Below are positions 5,579-10,574 of a DNA stretch of 10,574 nucleotides, piece after piece. The position numbers were made by a program, and so were the translations under genes. The stretch is from positions 1 through 10,574 of the forward strand of contig JACRGN010000269.1 in assembly GCA_016234205.1 (NCBI GenBank), in the 5' to 3' direction. This DNA is from Nitrospinota bacterium. Lineage in GTDB: Bacteria > Nitrospinota > Nitrospinia > UBA9942. The notes below the pieces were generated by a model. It was not told the origin of the DNA and made no database searches. It worked only from the letters and a program-made list of their open reading frames with translations. Every line of letters begins with the position of its first letter. Position 1 is the stretch's first letter.

Positions 5579-6700
5579 TTAAGCAGTTTTTGAGACTGCT
5601 GTCAAGCTGTTTGCTTCTACTATGCTAAAATTAGGATAATTTGACTGATTTTTAGCCTCTAAAACAGTGTCTTTTTGCCCTAAAATATCCGTTAATTTAT
5701 TAACCGCTTCTGTAATGTGAGAAGGGGCAAGATGTGCGTATCTTAGAGTCATGGTTAAACTCTTATGTCCTAATAATCTTGATACAGTGGTTAAGTCAAC
5801 ACCTGCCATAACTAAATGAGATGCGAAGGTATGCCTTAAATCGTGAAAGTGAAAGTCCTTGATACCTGCCCTTCGTAAAGATGATTTAAAACTCTTTTTA
5901 ACATCTCCATAAGGTTTACCAGTAGCGGGGTCATAGAATACATAAGGACTGTCTAACCTCTGGGGTATTCTTTGCAGAGTATCTCTCAAGGTCGGGTTAA
6001 TTGGTATCTCTCTCCGCTCTTTGTTCTTAGTCTTGTCAAGGAGTATAAATCCATGTCTCATATCAAGATGTTTTTCTCTTTCAAGAGATAGTATTTCAGA
6101 TTTCCTCATACCTGTATTTAAGGCTGTAATAACAATTGGTTTTAAATGGTTATCACATTCAGTGATTAATGTGATACATTCCTCTTTTGAGAGATACCTT
6201 AAACGCTTGTTAGCACCCTTGAGGTTTTTAACCTTGCGTATTTGTTTTAGGGTATGGTCGCTTATCATCTCCCATTCATGGGCTTTACTGAATAATCGCT
6301 TTATGACAAACATATATCTGTTAATCGTGGCAACTGAATAACCAGCGTCAATAAGACTTGTCTGGTAGGTTTCAATAAGGTGAGAGTTAAAATCAGATAG
6401 AAGTATATTTCCAAATTTATCTATCTGTTTTGAGAGTGTGCAACCAATGGATTTTTTGTAATTAGTTACTCTCCCCTTTGCGAATACCTCAAACTTATCT
6501 GCAAGTTCCTTAAAGGTAAATTCCTGCTTTTGCTCCATCTCAGGATGCCACTGATTGAGTGCAATTTTCGCTTTTAAAGCCTCATAAATCTTTTCTGCTA
6601 CCTTTTTATCGGTTGATCCAGTACTTCTTTTATATTGCCTTTTGTTAATTGTAAAACTCATCCAAATATTTGGTGAGTTCTTTTGCCTAAAGAGTCCCAT
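5579..6700 (-). CDS. Tyrosine recombinase / phage-type integrase
   Basis: 373 residues. The N-terminal arm-binding part (1-60) starts MGLFRQKNSPNIW and has STGSTDKKVAEKIYEA, typical of phage-type integrases. A core-binding SAM-like domain (about 62-150) and the catalytic domain (about 165-330) follow. Catalytic residues are all in place: R199 in NTGMRKSEIL, K225 in DKTKNKERREIPI, H286 and R289 in HDLRHTF, H312 in LLGHKS, and the nucleophile Y321 in LRYAH. About 50 unremarkable residues follow the tyrosine. It should catalyse site-specific integration and excision. Start ATG 6700 has AAAGGAGA seven bases upstream. The 3' end of the gene points at tRNA-Ala, 13 bases away. No excisionase-like gene is adjacent; the zinc-ribbon/HTH protein upstream may fill a regulatory role (inference). 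Confidence 0.96.
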   Translation of the reverse strand: MGLFRQKNSPNIWMSFTINKRQYKRSTGSTDKKVAEKIYEALKAKIALNQWHPEMEQKQEFTFKELADKFEVFAKGRVTNYKKSIGCTLSKQIDKFGNILLSDFNSHLIETYQTSLIDAGYSVATINRYMFVIKRLFSKAHEWEMISDHTLKQIRKVKNLKGANKRLRYLSKEECITLITECDNHLKPIVITALNTGMRKSEILSLEREKHLDMRHGFILLDKTKNKERREIPINPTLRDTLQRIPQRLDSPYVFYDPATGKPYGDVKKSFKSSLRRAGIKDFHFHDLRHTFASHLVMAGVDLTTVSRLLGHKSLTMTLRYAHLAPSHITEAVNKLTDILGQKDTVLEAKNQSNYPNFSIVEANSLTAVSKTA

Positions 6701-6736
6701 TTATTTTCTCCTTTCCGGGCTTATATGCCCTTGGAC

Positions 6737-6767
6737 CCCAGCAAGTGCATTGAAAATACCTGCTGGG
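6737..6767 (-). promoter_or_regulatory. Leader hairpin upstream of the integrase gene
   Basis: CCCAGCAAGT (6737-6746) pairs at 9 of 10 positions with ACCTGCTGGG (6758-6767) across an 11-nt loop. It begins one base downstream of the predicted -10, so it would form the very 5' end of the integrase mRNA. A smaller stem GGGC/GCCC (6718-6731) lies between it and the ribosome binding site. It could be an operator or an mRNA-stability structure. Confidence 0.5.
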
Positions 6768-6795
6768 ATTATAACATGATTTAGAATAGTTCAAA
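6768..6795 (-). promoter_or_regulatory. Likely sigma-70-type promoter of the integrase gene
   Basis: On the - strand a perfect -10 TATAAT (6773-6768) is preceded by TTTGAA (6795-6790, 16-bp spacer) or TTGAAC (6794-6789, 15-bp spacer). Transcription would start about 60 bases before the integrase ATG. Confidence 0.6.
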
Positions 6796-6859
6796 CCCTG
6801 TTTTTTGTCGCCTGCCGATGCCTATCAGTATTGAATGTAGAGTTGACAAAATAAGTGGT

Positions 6860-6885
6860 GTGCGTAGGGTAATGACACCCTGCAC
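6860..6885 (-). terminator. Weak hairpin after the zinc-ribbon/HTH gene
   Basis: On the - strand GTGC-AGGGT pairs with ACCCT-(AC)-GCAC around loop GTCATT, with a two-base bulge, 8 bases after the TAG stop. The T-rich stretch (CTTATTTTG) comes several bases later, so it is at best an inefficient terminator. Confidence 0.35.
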
Positions 6886-6893
6886 CTGACAGG

Positions 6894-7286
6894 CTAAAAA
6901 AGGCTAATTTGTGCGTCTGAGTCTGTCTGAGTTTGGGTAGAGTGAGTGTCAGTAGTAGAGTGAGATTTATACCAGTCTGATAGAGTAGAGGTTGATGGTC
7001 TCTTATTGTTTTCTATTTTAGAGAGTAACCCTGAGTCAATTTTAAGGTCGTCTGCAAGCACCTTTAGAGAGATTCCCATTTTCTCCCTTAATGTCCTTAT
7101 ATCCTCACCCTTAATAGCTGGCTCTTGTTTTTGTGTAGTTCCCATCTGGACACAAATACTACACTTTACCAATTCGCTGTCCTTGGATATGAGTTCTTTC
7201 CTGCCACACAAGGGGCAAATACCAGTTTTCCTGTTGCTGGTAGTGTGGTCGGCTTCTGCGTGTTTCTGAATGTAGTAAGGTATCAT
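6894..7286 (-). CDS. Zinc-ribbon plus XRE-type HTH protein with a C-terminal clamp-like motif
   Basis: 130 residues. Residues 24-45 hold two CxxC pairs (CPLC and CSIC), a C4 zinc ribbon. Residues about 60-107 form an XRE/cro-type helix-turn-helix: IRTLREKMGISLKVLADDL, then KIDSGLLSKIENNKRPS, with the usual SxLSKIENxKR recognition-helix pattern. A Ser/Thr/Asp/Gln-rich disordered tail (108-125) ends in QISLF (126-130), the last five residues, close to the bacterial beta sliding-clamp binding consensus QL(S/D)LF. It is likely a DNA-binding regulator of the element; contact with the replication clamp is inference. No Shine-Dalgarno precedes the ATG, and an intrinsic terminator ends only 7 bases upstream, so translation initiation is unclear. 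No alternative Met occurs before the zinc ribbon. Confidence 0.8.
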   Translation of the reverse strand: MIPYYIQKHAEADHTTSNRKTGICPLCGRKELISKDSELVKCSICVQMGTTQKQEPAIKGEDIRTLREKMGISLKVLADDLKIDSGLLSKIENNKRPSTSTLSDWYKSHSTTDTHSTQTQTDSDAQISLF

Positions 7287-7293
7287 GATTTTT

Positions 7294-7317
7294 AAAAGGG
7301 GAGGTTTTACCCTCCCC
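7294..7317 (-). terminator. Rho-independent terminator of the beta-barrel gene
   Basis: On the - strand GGGGAGG (7317-7311) pairs perfectly with CCTCCCC (7304-7298) across a 6-nt loop, followed at once by TTTTAAAA. It begins 8 bases after the stop of the beta-barrel gene. It lies within the leader of the next gene downstream (ATG at 7286). Confidence 0.85.
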
Positions 7318-7325
7318 CTCTCCTG

Positions 7326-7865
7326 TTATAGCGGGAATGAAACACCGGTAAGGATGTTATACGTAGATTCTCCGATATTGCTGAAAAGCACTCCTGCCTC
7401 AACTTTTGTCCCCTCGTTAAATTTATAAATCTCAAACTTGCCGCTGTAGAGTACTCCGCTCTTGTCATTGCCGTTTGTCCCGTAGCCTATGCCGAGTGAG
7501 AGAAAATTAAAGAGGTTGTATCTCACGGATCCAGCAACTGTAGGGTTGATAGTATACTCTCTTTTGTCCTTATCAATTCCTACTGCAGCATAGTAAAAAC
7601 CCGGCACAAGAGAAAAATTCTTGTAACTCAAAGAGTCGGATTCAACCTCAAACCCGGGTCTGTAAGCTGTCTCGTATCTGTCAACGCTGTCGCTCTTTGA
7701 AAAGGTTGTCGCGGTTGCAAACACACTGAAACGATGCTCCGGGGTTGATGTTGATGCAACGGACATAAGCCCGTCGTGGGCTGATACTTCATACGCCCTC
7801 GCCTCTACTGATACTGATACTGATACTGCAACTGCTAATACTGCTATCAATATTTTTTTAAACAT
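7326..7865 (-). CDS. Small signal-peptide protein, probable outer-membrane beta-barrel
   Basis: 179 residues from ATG 7865, chosen because AAGGAG lies eight bases upstream. An in-frame ATG at 7922 would add 19 residues (MTNFLSPVWRGENF...) encoded by a leader hairpin and has no RBS. Residues 1-24 are a Sec signal peptide (MFKKILIAVL, then a Val-Ser alternating core, cleavage ARA/YE). The mature 155 residues have no cysteine and alternate polar and hydrophobic residues with aromatics (FSLVPGFYYAAVGI, SVRYNLFNFLSLGIGYG, VEAGVLFSN), with short Gly/Asn/Asp turns, as in 6- to 8-stranded outer-membrane barrels; it ends GVSFPL. It may sit in the outer membrane as a small porin, adhesin or lysis/surface factor; no specific family is recognised. 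A clear terminator follows (7294-7317). The Val-Ser core is encoded by a 6-bp tandem repeat. Confidence 0.75.
   Translation of the reverse strand: MFKKILIAVLAVAVSVSVSVEARAYEVSAHDGLMSVASTSTPEHRFSVFATATTFSKSDSVDRYETAYRPGFEVESDSLSYKNFSLVPGFYYAAVGIDKDKREYTINPTVAGSVRYNLFNFLSLGIGYGTNGNDKSGVLYSGKFEIYKFNEGTKVEAGVLFSNIGESTYNILTGVSFPL
7806..7829 (-). repeat. Hexanucleotide repeat in a signal-peptide coding region
   Basis: TACTGA occurs three times in a row followed by TACTGC on the + strand. Read on the - strand it is GTATCA repeats encoding Val-Ser pairs at residues 14-20 of the beta-barrel protein. The unit is two codons, so copy changes alter the length of the hydrophobic core without a frameshift. 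Confidence 0.9.
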
Positions 7866-7880
7866 ATAAAATCTCCTTGT

Positions 7881-7917
7881 GAAATTCTCCCCGCGCCACA
7901 CGGGAGAGAGAAAATTC
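7881..7917 (-). promoter_or_regulatory. Leader hairpin upstream of the beta-barrel gene
   Basis: TCTCCCCG (7886-7893) pairs with CGGG-A-GAGA (7901-7909) with one bulged base and a 7-nt loop CGCCACA; the flanking GAAATT and AAAATTC also roughly match. It sits directly upstream of the ribosome binding site of the gene starting at 7865, and explains the spurious upstream in-frame extension. It could be an mRNA leader structure or a remnant repeat. Confidence 0.4.
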
Positions 7918-7983
7918 GTCATAGGCTCGTGGCCGCCTTTAAGTATTATTTCTGTTGTAAATCCCCCTTTCTGTTAAAAAAAA

Positions 7984-8064
7984 TTAACGATAATTTCTCA
8001 CATCATGAAAATCCCAGCTAAAAAACAATATTCCTACTACTGCTACTATTGTTAAAATAAGCAT
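7984..8064 (-). CDS. Putative 26-residue single-pass membrane miniprotein
   Basis: ATG 8064 to TAA 7984, 26 residues. The ribosome binding site is good: GGGGGGTGAG lies three bases upstream and matches the GGTGA part of the consensus. Residues 1-17 are a near-uninterrupted hydrophobic stretch (LILTIVAVVGILFFSW) long enough for one membrane span. A short polar tail follows with mixed charges (DFHDVRNYR). It has no cysteine or known toxin signature. It lies between the terminator of the exported four-cysteine gene (8190-8213) and the beta-barrel gene, about 120 bases upstream of the latter and on the same strand, so it may share its transcript. Candidates are an accessory subunit of a membrane complex or a small hydrophobic toxin, but nothing in the sequence decides. 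At this length it could also be chance. Confidence 0.45.
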   Translation of the reverse strand: MLILTIVAVVGILFFSWDFHDVRNYR

Positions 8065-8189
8065 AATCTCACCCCCCTATAGTTAAGATTGTTGTTGCTC
8101 ATCTATAAGACGCTTTTTTTGATGCGTTTTGGTGTGATTGAACGCAGAAATATTAATTATTTTTTTTGAGGAATTTTAGAAGGAATTTA

Positions 8190-8213
8190 AGGGGGAGTTT
8201 GAGGATTCCCCCT
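8190..8213 (-). terminator. Probable terminator after the exported four-cysteine protein gene
   Basis: AGGGGGA (8190-8196) and TCCCCCT (8207-8213) are perfect complements with a 10-nt loop, five bases after the stop at 8219. In the - direction the stem is followed by TAAATTCCTTCTAAAATT, which is only moderately T-rich. It separates this unit from the miniprotein and beta-barrel genes. Confidence 0.6.
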
Positions 8214-8218
8214 GCCGG

Positions 8219-9067
8219 TTATGGCTGTGGAAGAAATTTACTTGGAGAAATACTCTGCTTTGCCTCTTTGGTTTCAGTAAAATTCTTTTTGATTGTCTGG
8301 ACTGATTCTTTAGTCTTTTTAGAGGATTCGGAAATTTTGATAGTTCCTGAGTAGCCAAAGAATTTGGTCCCGTATATCTCGGTCTGGTTGAGGGATAGGG
8401 TCGGCTTTGAAGATATAACAATCATACTGTTACCACACATGATATTATTCGGTGAACCATTGAACACACACGGAGTATCATCCCTGATAATAGATAGATA
8501 CAGTTGAGAGATAGTATCATCAAACCCTGATATTTTCTGGATTGATATATCAGAGAGGGTTTGTATGTCTTCTTTACCTATCGTGGAATTTATCTTCCCG
8601 ATATCCTCTTTTAACAGTTTGCTCGCCTGCCCTATAATCGCACCATACAAGGCTAAACAATCCCTGTAGAGCCTGATAGAGTTATCATCCGTGAATTGAG
8701 AGACAGGAGAATTGCTCTCCCCAGCATCTTTGAGTATCTGTGCCTTAATTGTATCGTAAATACCGGGGCGTATCTCTGATGTAAGGTTAAAGTCTTTTAA
8801 CAGCTTTGGTTTGCTGATTATTTTACACTCTCTAAACCTTTCGTCTGATTTCTCTAACTCTAAAAGGGTCGGCAGATATAGGGTATACAGGTCAATAGAT
8901 ACTTCTGATACCTCTCCCCCTTCTAAAGTTTTTTTCTGTTGTAGGGTTTTTTCCTTATCAGTCTTTTTCTGCTTGCTGGTGTCAACGCTGGAGTCAAGGG
9001 CGTAGCTGGTAAATATTCCAGCTACGCCTATTGTGATTACGATTATAGAGATGATAAGTATTTTCAT
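8219..9067 (-). CDS. Exported protein of unknown function with four cysteines
   Basis: 282 residues. GGGAG lies seven bases upstream of the ATG, inside the end of the preceding TPR gene whose stop is only 2 bases away, so the two are translationally coupled. Residues 1-23 are a signal peptide (MKILIISIIVITIGVAGIFT, cleavage SYA/LD). A charged Lys/Glu/Gln linker follows (about 27-52), then a mostly helical body (about 55-195) and a region richer in strand-forming residues (about 197-245). A Ser/Lys/Thr-rich tail ends FLPQP. The four cysteines C81, C137, C200 and C211 could make two disulfides in the periplasm. I recognise no domain. Its tight pairing with a lipoprotein suggests the two act together at the envelope. 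The stretch 197-212 (DDTPCVFNGSPNNIMC) looks like a disulfide-closed loop. Confidence 0.8.
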   Translation of the reverse strand: MKILIISIIVITIGVAGIFTSYALDSSVDTSKQKKTDKEKTLQQKKTLEGGEVSEVSIDLYTLYLPTLLELEKSDERFRECKIISKPKLLKDFNLTSEIRPGIYDTIKAQILKDAGESNSPVSQFTDDNSIRLYRDCLALYGAIIGQASKLLKEDIGKINSTIGKEDIQTLSDISIQKISGFDDTISQLYLSIIRDDTPCVFNGSPNNIMCGNSMIVISSKPTLSLNQTEIYGTKFFGYSGTIKISESSKKTKESVQTIKKNFTETKEAKQSISPSKFLPQP

Positions 9068-9069
9068 AT

Positions 9070-10353
9070 TTATCTCCCTAATTTATCTCTCACATACCCG
9101 TTTACAAATACCTGTAATGTCTGAAAATCCCCTTTCTTTGATAATGAGACGAGGTAACAGAGTATTGGCATTGATTCTCCCGGTGACGTAGTGTCTAAAA
9201 TAGTTTGGGACATCCAAAGATAAAAAGATAGGTCCATACTCATACCTGTTTTAATACCTCGGTCTTTAATTGCAAACATTAATTCCTGAGATACAGAGAC
9301 AGGTATTTTCACATCTGTTATTCCCTGTCCTGCCTGGTATGTCACATACACACCTTCACCTATTTTTAATTCTCCGACTCCATTGATCTCGTGCATACTG
9401 TGGCCACATTTTAATTGGGTTAGCGTTTTATGGTACAAATCAATATATTTTGCATTTCTTTCTGTGATAATCCTCATATTCTCCGCCACCGGCGACAACT
9501 CCTGAAACTTTTTGCATCCATCCTTATCCCCCATATCACATACCTTTTGAAAATCTGCCATTGCATTAGCATATTGTCTTTTTGCTTCATAAAATGTCCC
9601 GCGTTTTTTATACGCAACAATACTGTCTTTATCTAATTCTATAGCCCTACTATAACCATTTACTTTGTTTTTTTCGCCCTTGTCAGCATCCGCATATCGG
9701 ATATATCCATTTGAAAGGGTTGAAAGTAAGTTTTTCCCCTTGATAGCATCTTCTATTGATGATTTCCACCTTTTGGTAGTATCTTCTATTGATGATGTCC
9801 CTATTTTTTCTGATTCTATTGGGATTTCCAGCACCCTGATAAAATTATCAATCGCCTTATCGTACTGCCCTGTATTGTAATAAGCAAACCCGATCAAATA
9901 GAAGGTTTCAGTAGGAAAACCCCCATTCTTCTTGCTTATTAATACATTAAAATCCGCAATCGCCTTATCGTACTGCCCTGCATTGTAGTAGGCTTTTCCA
10001 CGCCGAAAGTATGCATCAAAATTTGATGCTTTATAGTTTGCTAAATCTACACCAGTAAGTTTGAATCCGGCAGGGGATAATGGAGGCATATTAATTAACC
10101 AAGTAAAATCCTCAATCGCCTTATCGTATTGCCCTGTATTGTGATATAAATCCCCTCGACGAAAATATGGCGCCCTATCAAAAAAATCCCATTTCCTCTG
10201 GTTTTCTATTACTATGGTGTAGTTTTTAATCGCCTTATCAAACTCTTTATTCCTTTCGTACATCAATCCATCAGAATAGAGAGACATGTTATTAGGTCCA
10301 CACGCAATCAAGAGCAACATTACTGCTATTAAACCTACAAATATCTTTCTCAT
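9070..10353 (-). CDS. TPR-repeat lipoprotein with an unknown C-terminal domain
   Basis: 427 residues; AAGGAGG four bases before the ATG. The N-terminus is a lipoprotein signal peptide with lipobox LIAC (C18); the next residue is Gly, not Asp, so outer-membrane sorting is expected. Five TPR-like units follow (about 27-55, 63-88, 113-140, 150-178, 245-270), three with the near-identical motif TGQYDKAI or AGQYDKAI. Between units 4 and 5 an 11-residue segment is duplicated (SSIEDTTKRWK / SSIEDAIKGK). Cysteines 272 and 280 close the TPR part (VCDMGDKDGC). Residues about 300-427 form a separate domain of unknown type (LKCGHSMHEINGVGELKIG, with C316 and C399). The protein is probably a periplasm-facing scaffold that binds partner proteins. 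Its stop is 2 bases from the start of the exported four-cysteine protein, the likely partner. Confidence 0.85.
   Translation of the reverse strand: MRKIFVGLIAVMLLLIACGPNNMSLYSDGLMYERNKEFDKAIKNYTIVIENQRKWDFFDRAPYFRRGDLYHNTGQYDKAIEDFTWLINMPPLSPAGFKLTGVDLANYKASNFDAYFRRGKAYYNAGQYDKAIADFNVLISKKNGGFPTETFYLIGFAYYNTGQYDKAIDNFIRVLEIPIESEKIGTSSIEDTTKRWKSSIEDAIKGKNLLSTLSNGYIRYADADKGEKNKVNGYSRAIELDKDSIVAYKKRGTFYEAKRQYANAMADFQKVCDMGDKDGCKKFQELSPVAENMRIITERNAKYIDLYHKTLTQLKCGHSMHEINGVGELKIGEGVYVTYQAGQGITDVKIPVSVSQELMFAIKDRGIKTGMSMDLSFYLWMSQTILDTTSPGESMPILCYLVSLSKKGDFQTLQVFVNGYVRDKLGR
9748..9796 (-). repeat. Direct duplication inside the TPR lipoprotein gene
   Basis: ATCTTCTATTGATGAT occurs exactly at 9748-9763 and 9781-9796, 33 bp (11 codons) apart. 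It encodes the repeated SSIED segment. The 16-bp identity at DNA level suggests a recent in-frame duplication. Confidence 0.85.
9850..10149 (-). repeat. Near-identical DNA copies of a TPR motif
   Basis: Three copies of a roughly 36-bp segment beginning AATCGCCTTATCGTACTGCC start at 9850, 9958 and 10114 with few differences, and a shorter fourth copy (AATCGCCTTATC) starts at 10228. They encode the GQYDKAI helices of the lipoprotein. Nucleotide-level similarity this high points to recent repeat expansion or gene conversion. Confidence 0.8.
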
Positions 10354-10364
10354 ACAACCTCCTT

Positions 10365-10407
10365 GCCCTTCCGGGCGTTACTAAGTAGCGGAATTGCTAC
10401 CCAGTAA
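10365..10407 (-). promoter_or_regulatory. Two consecutive leader hairpins before the TPR lipoprotein gene
   Basis: On the - strand TTACTGGGTAGC pairs with GCTACTTAGTAA (10 Watson-Crick pairs and two G-U pairs, 6-nt loop); in the + direction these two become A-C mismatches, so the stem favours a - strand transcript. One base later GCCC-GGAA-GGGC forms a stem with a GNRA tetraloop, which abuts the AAGGAGG ribosome binding site. There is no T-run, so this may be a translational control or mRNA-processing structure rather than a terminator. The first stem starts one base after the stop of the upstream small ORF. Confidence 0.5.
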
Positions 10408-10408
10408 G

Positions 10409-10567
10409 TCAATATTTCCCTCTCTCTCTTTCTATGGCTTTTATAACATCATCTCGATTAGAAAGCTCATTGACTAATTCAGTAAAATCTAACAACTCTT
10501 GTTTAGTAACAGAAATGAAAACACCATTTATCCTGATAGTATAAGCTTTTTTCTCATCATTACTCAT
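10409..10567 (-). CDS. Small protein of unknown function (52 aa), start uncertain
   Basis: ATG 10567 to TGA 10409 gives 52 residues: a short polar N-terminus, a strand-like segment YTIRINGVFISVTK, then a helix rich in Leu/Glu (ELLDFTELVNELSNRDD) and a charged end (IERERGKY). It has no hydrophobic segment or cysteine. The frame stays open to the window edge, so the real start may lie outside. It is on the same strand as the TPR lipoprotein gene, 55 bases upstream of it, and may be the first gene of that unit or the end of an earlier one. It resembles the small cytoplasmic proteins common in phages and islands, but no family is recognised. A chance ORF of this size cannot be excluded. Confidence 0.5.
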   Translation of the reverse strand: MSNDEKKAYTIRINGVFISVTKQELLDFTELVNELSNRDDVIKAIERERGKY

Positions 10568-10574
10568 TATCTGC

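Larger units (their letters stand above)
5579..10574 (-). mobile_element. Putative integrated element, integrase-proximal part
   Basis: A tyrosine recombinase next to a tRNA gene is followed by a DNA-binding protein and a run of unrecognised envelope-type genes, all on one strand. The low-complexity intergenic arrays that fill 1-5481 are not seen from here on. The far end, the duplicated attachment site and any replication or transfer genes are not in the window, so the type of element (prophage, genomic island, other) cannot be decided. The tRNA-side boundary is somewhere between about 5493 and 5579. Confidence 0.5.

Noticed and set aside
5582..5600. Hairpin AGCAGT/ACTGCT at the integrase stop as terminator or attachment core
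   Set aside because: The stem is only 6 bp, inside coding sequence, with no T-run and no second copy in the window.
6021..6341. + strand 106-residue frame inside the integrase gene
   Set aside because: It is a shadow of a catalytically complete integrase on the - strand.
6843..6873. + strand promoter-like TTGACA at 6844
   Set aside because: No matching -10 at proper spacing and no + strand gene downstream.
7866..7922. Upstream ATG for the beta-barrel gene adding 19 residues
   Set aside because: It has no ribosome binding site, overlaps a leader hairpin, and would put a polar stretch in front of a clear signal peptide that has its own AAGGAG.
7984..8064. Calling the 26-residue peptide a type I toxin or a KdpF-like subunit
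   Set aside because: There is no antisense RNA signature, no kdp genes and no sequence match that I can recognise; only the hydrophobic span is seen.
8166..8354. Possible + strand 62-residue gene
   Set aside because: It runs antisense over the terminator and the end of the exported four-cysteine gene and has no recognisable product.

Overview
The window suggests a Gram-negative, fairly AT-rich, probably uncultured environmental bacterium. There is an outer-membrane-type beta-barrel, a lipoprotein with an outer-membrane-type +2 residue, and several Sec signal peptides. No marker here fixes the phylum. The style of the left half (low-complexity near-palindromic intergenic repeats, an exported methyltransferase, a BCAM0308-like protein, a biotinylated PycB/OadA) reminds me of Nitrospirota- or Desulfobacterota-like metagenomic genomes, but that is an impression and not a test.

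Left half (1-5206, all + strand) looks like ordinary chromosome. It holds the tail of a TPR protein, an exported SAM-methyltransferase-fold protein, a 55-residue basic protein, a BCAM0308-like zinc protein, a biotin-carrying pyruvate carboxylase B / oxaloacetate decarboxylase alpha subunit, and an MgtE magnesium channel. Nearly every gap is filled by a repeat: inverted repeats, or tandem arrays of degenerate short units, most often 7 bp. Two 7-bp arrays lie inside reading frames: after the start of the methyltransferase gene, and exactly between the carboxyltransferase and biotin-carrier parts of pycB.

Middle (5207-5578): a 7 x 7-bp array that begins at the base after the mgtE stop, tRNA-Val(CAC), a nested palindromic repeat element, and tRNA-Ala(CGC). 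Both tRNAs are on the - strand.

Right half (5579-10574, all - strand) reads as the integrase end of an integrated element that runs past the window. A tyrosine recombinase lies next to the 5' end of tRNA-Ala. Behind it come a C4 zinc-ribbon plus XRE-type DNA-binding protein ending in a beta-clamp-binding-like pentapeptide (QISLF), a terminator, a small signal-peptide beta-barrel protein, a 26-residue membrane miniprotein, another terminator, and a tight two-gene unit (TPR lipoprotein followed 2 bp later by an exported four-cysteine protein). A 52-residue ORF sits at the edge. The low-complexity intergenic arrays of the left half are absent here, which fits a separate origin.

Best candidates for something undescribed: the envelope-directed cargo (lipoprotein, exported protein, miniprotein, beta-barrel) carried by the element; the possible clamp-tethered regulator; and the recurrent 7-bp array phenomenon, especially the copy whose length sets the reading frame of the biotin domain of PycB.
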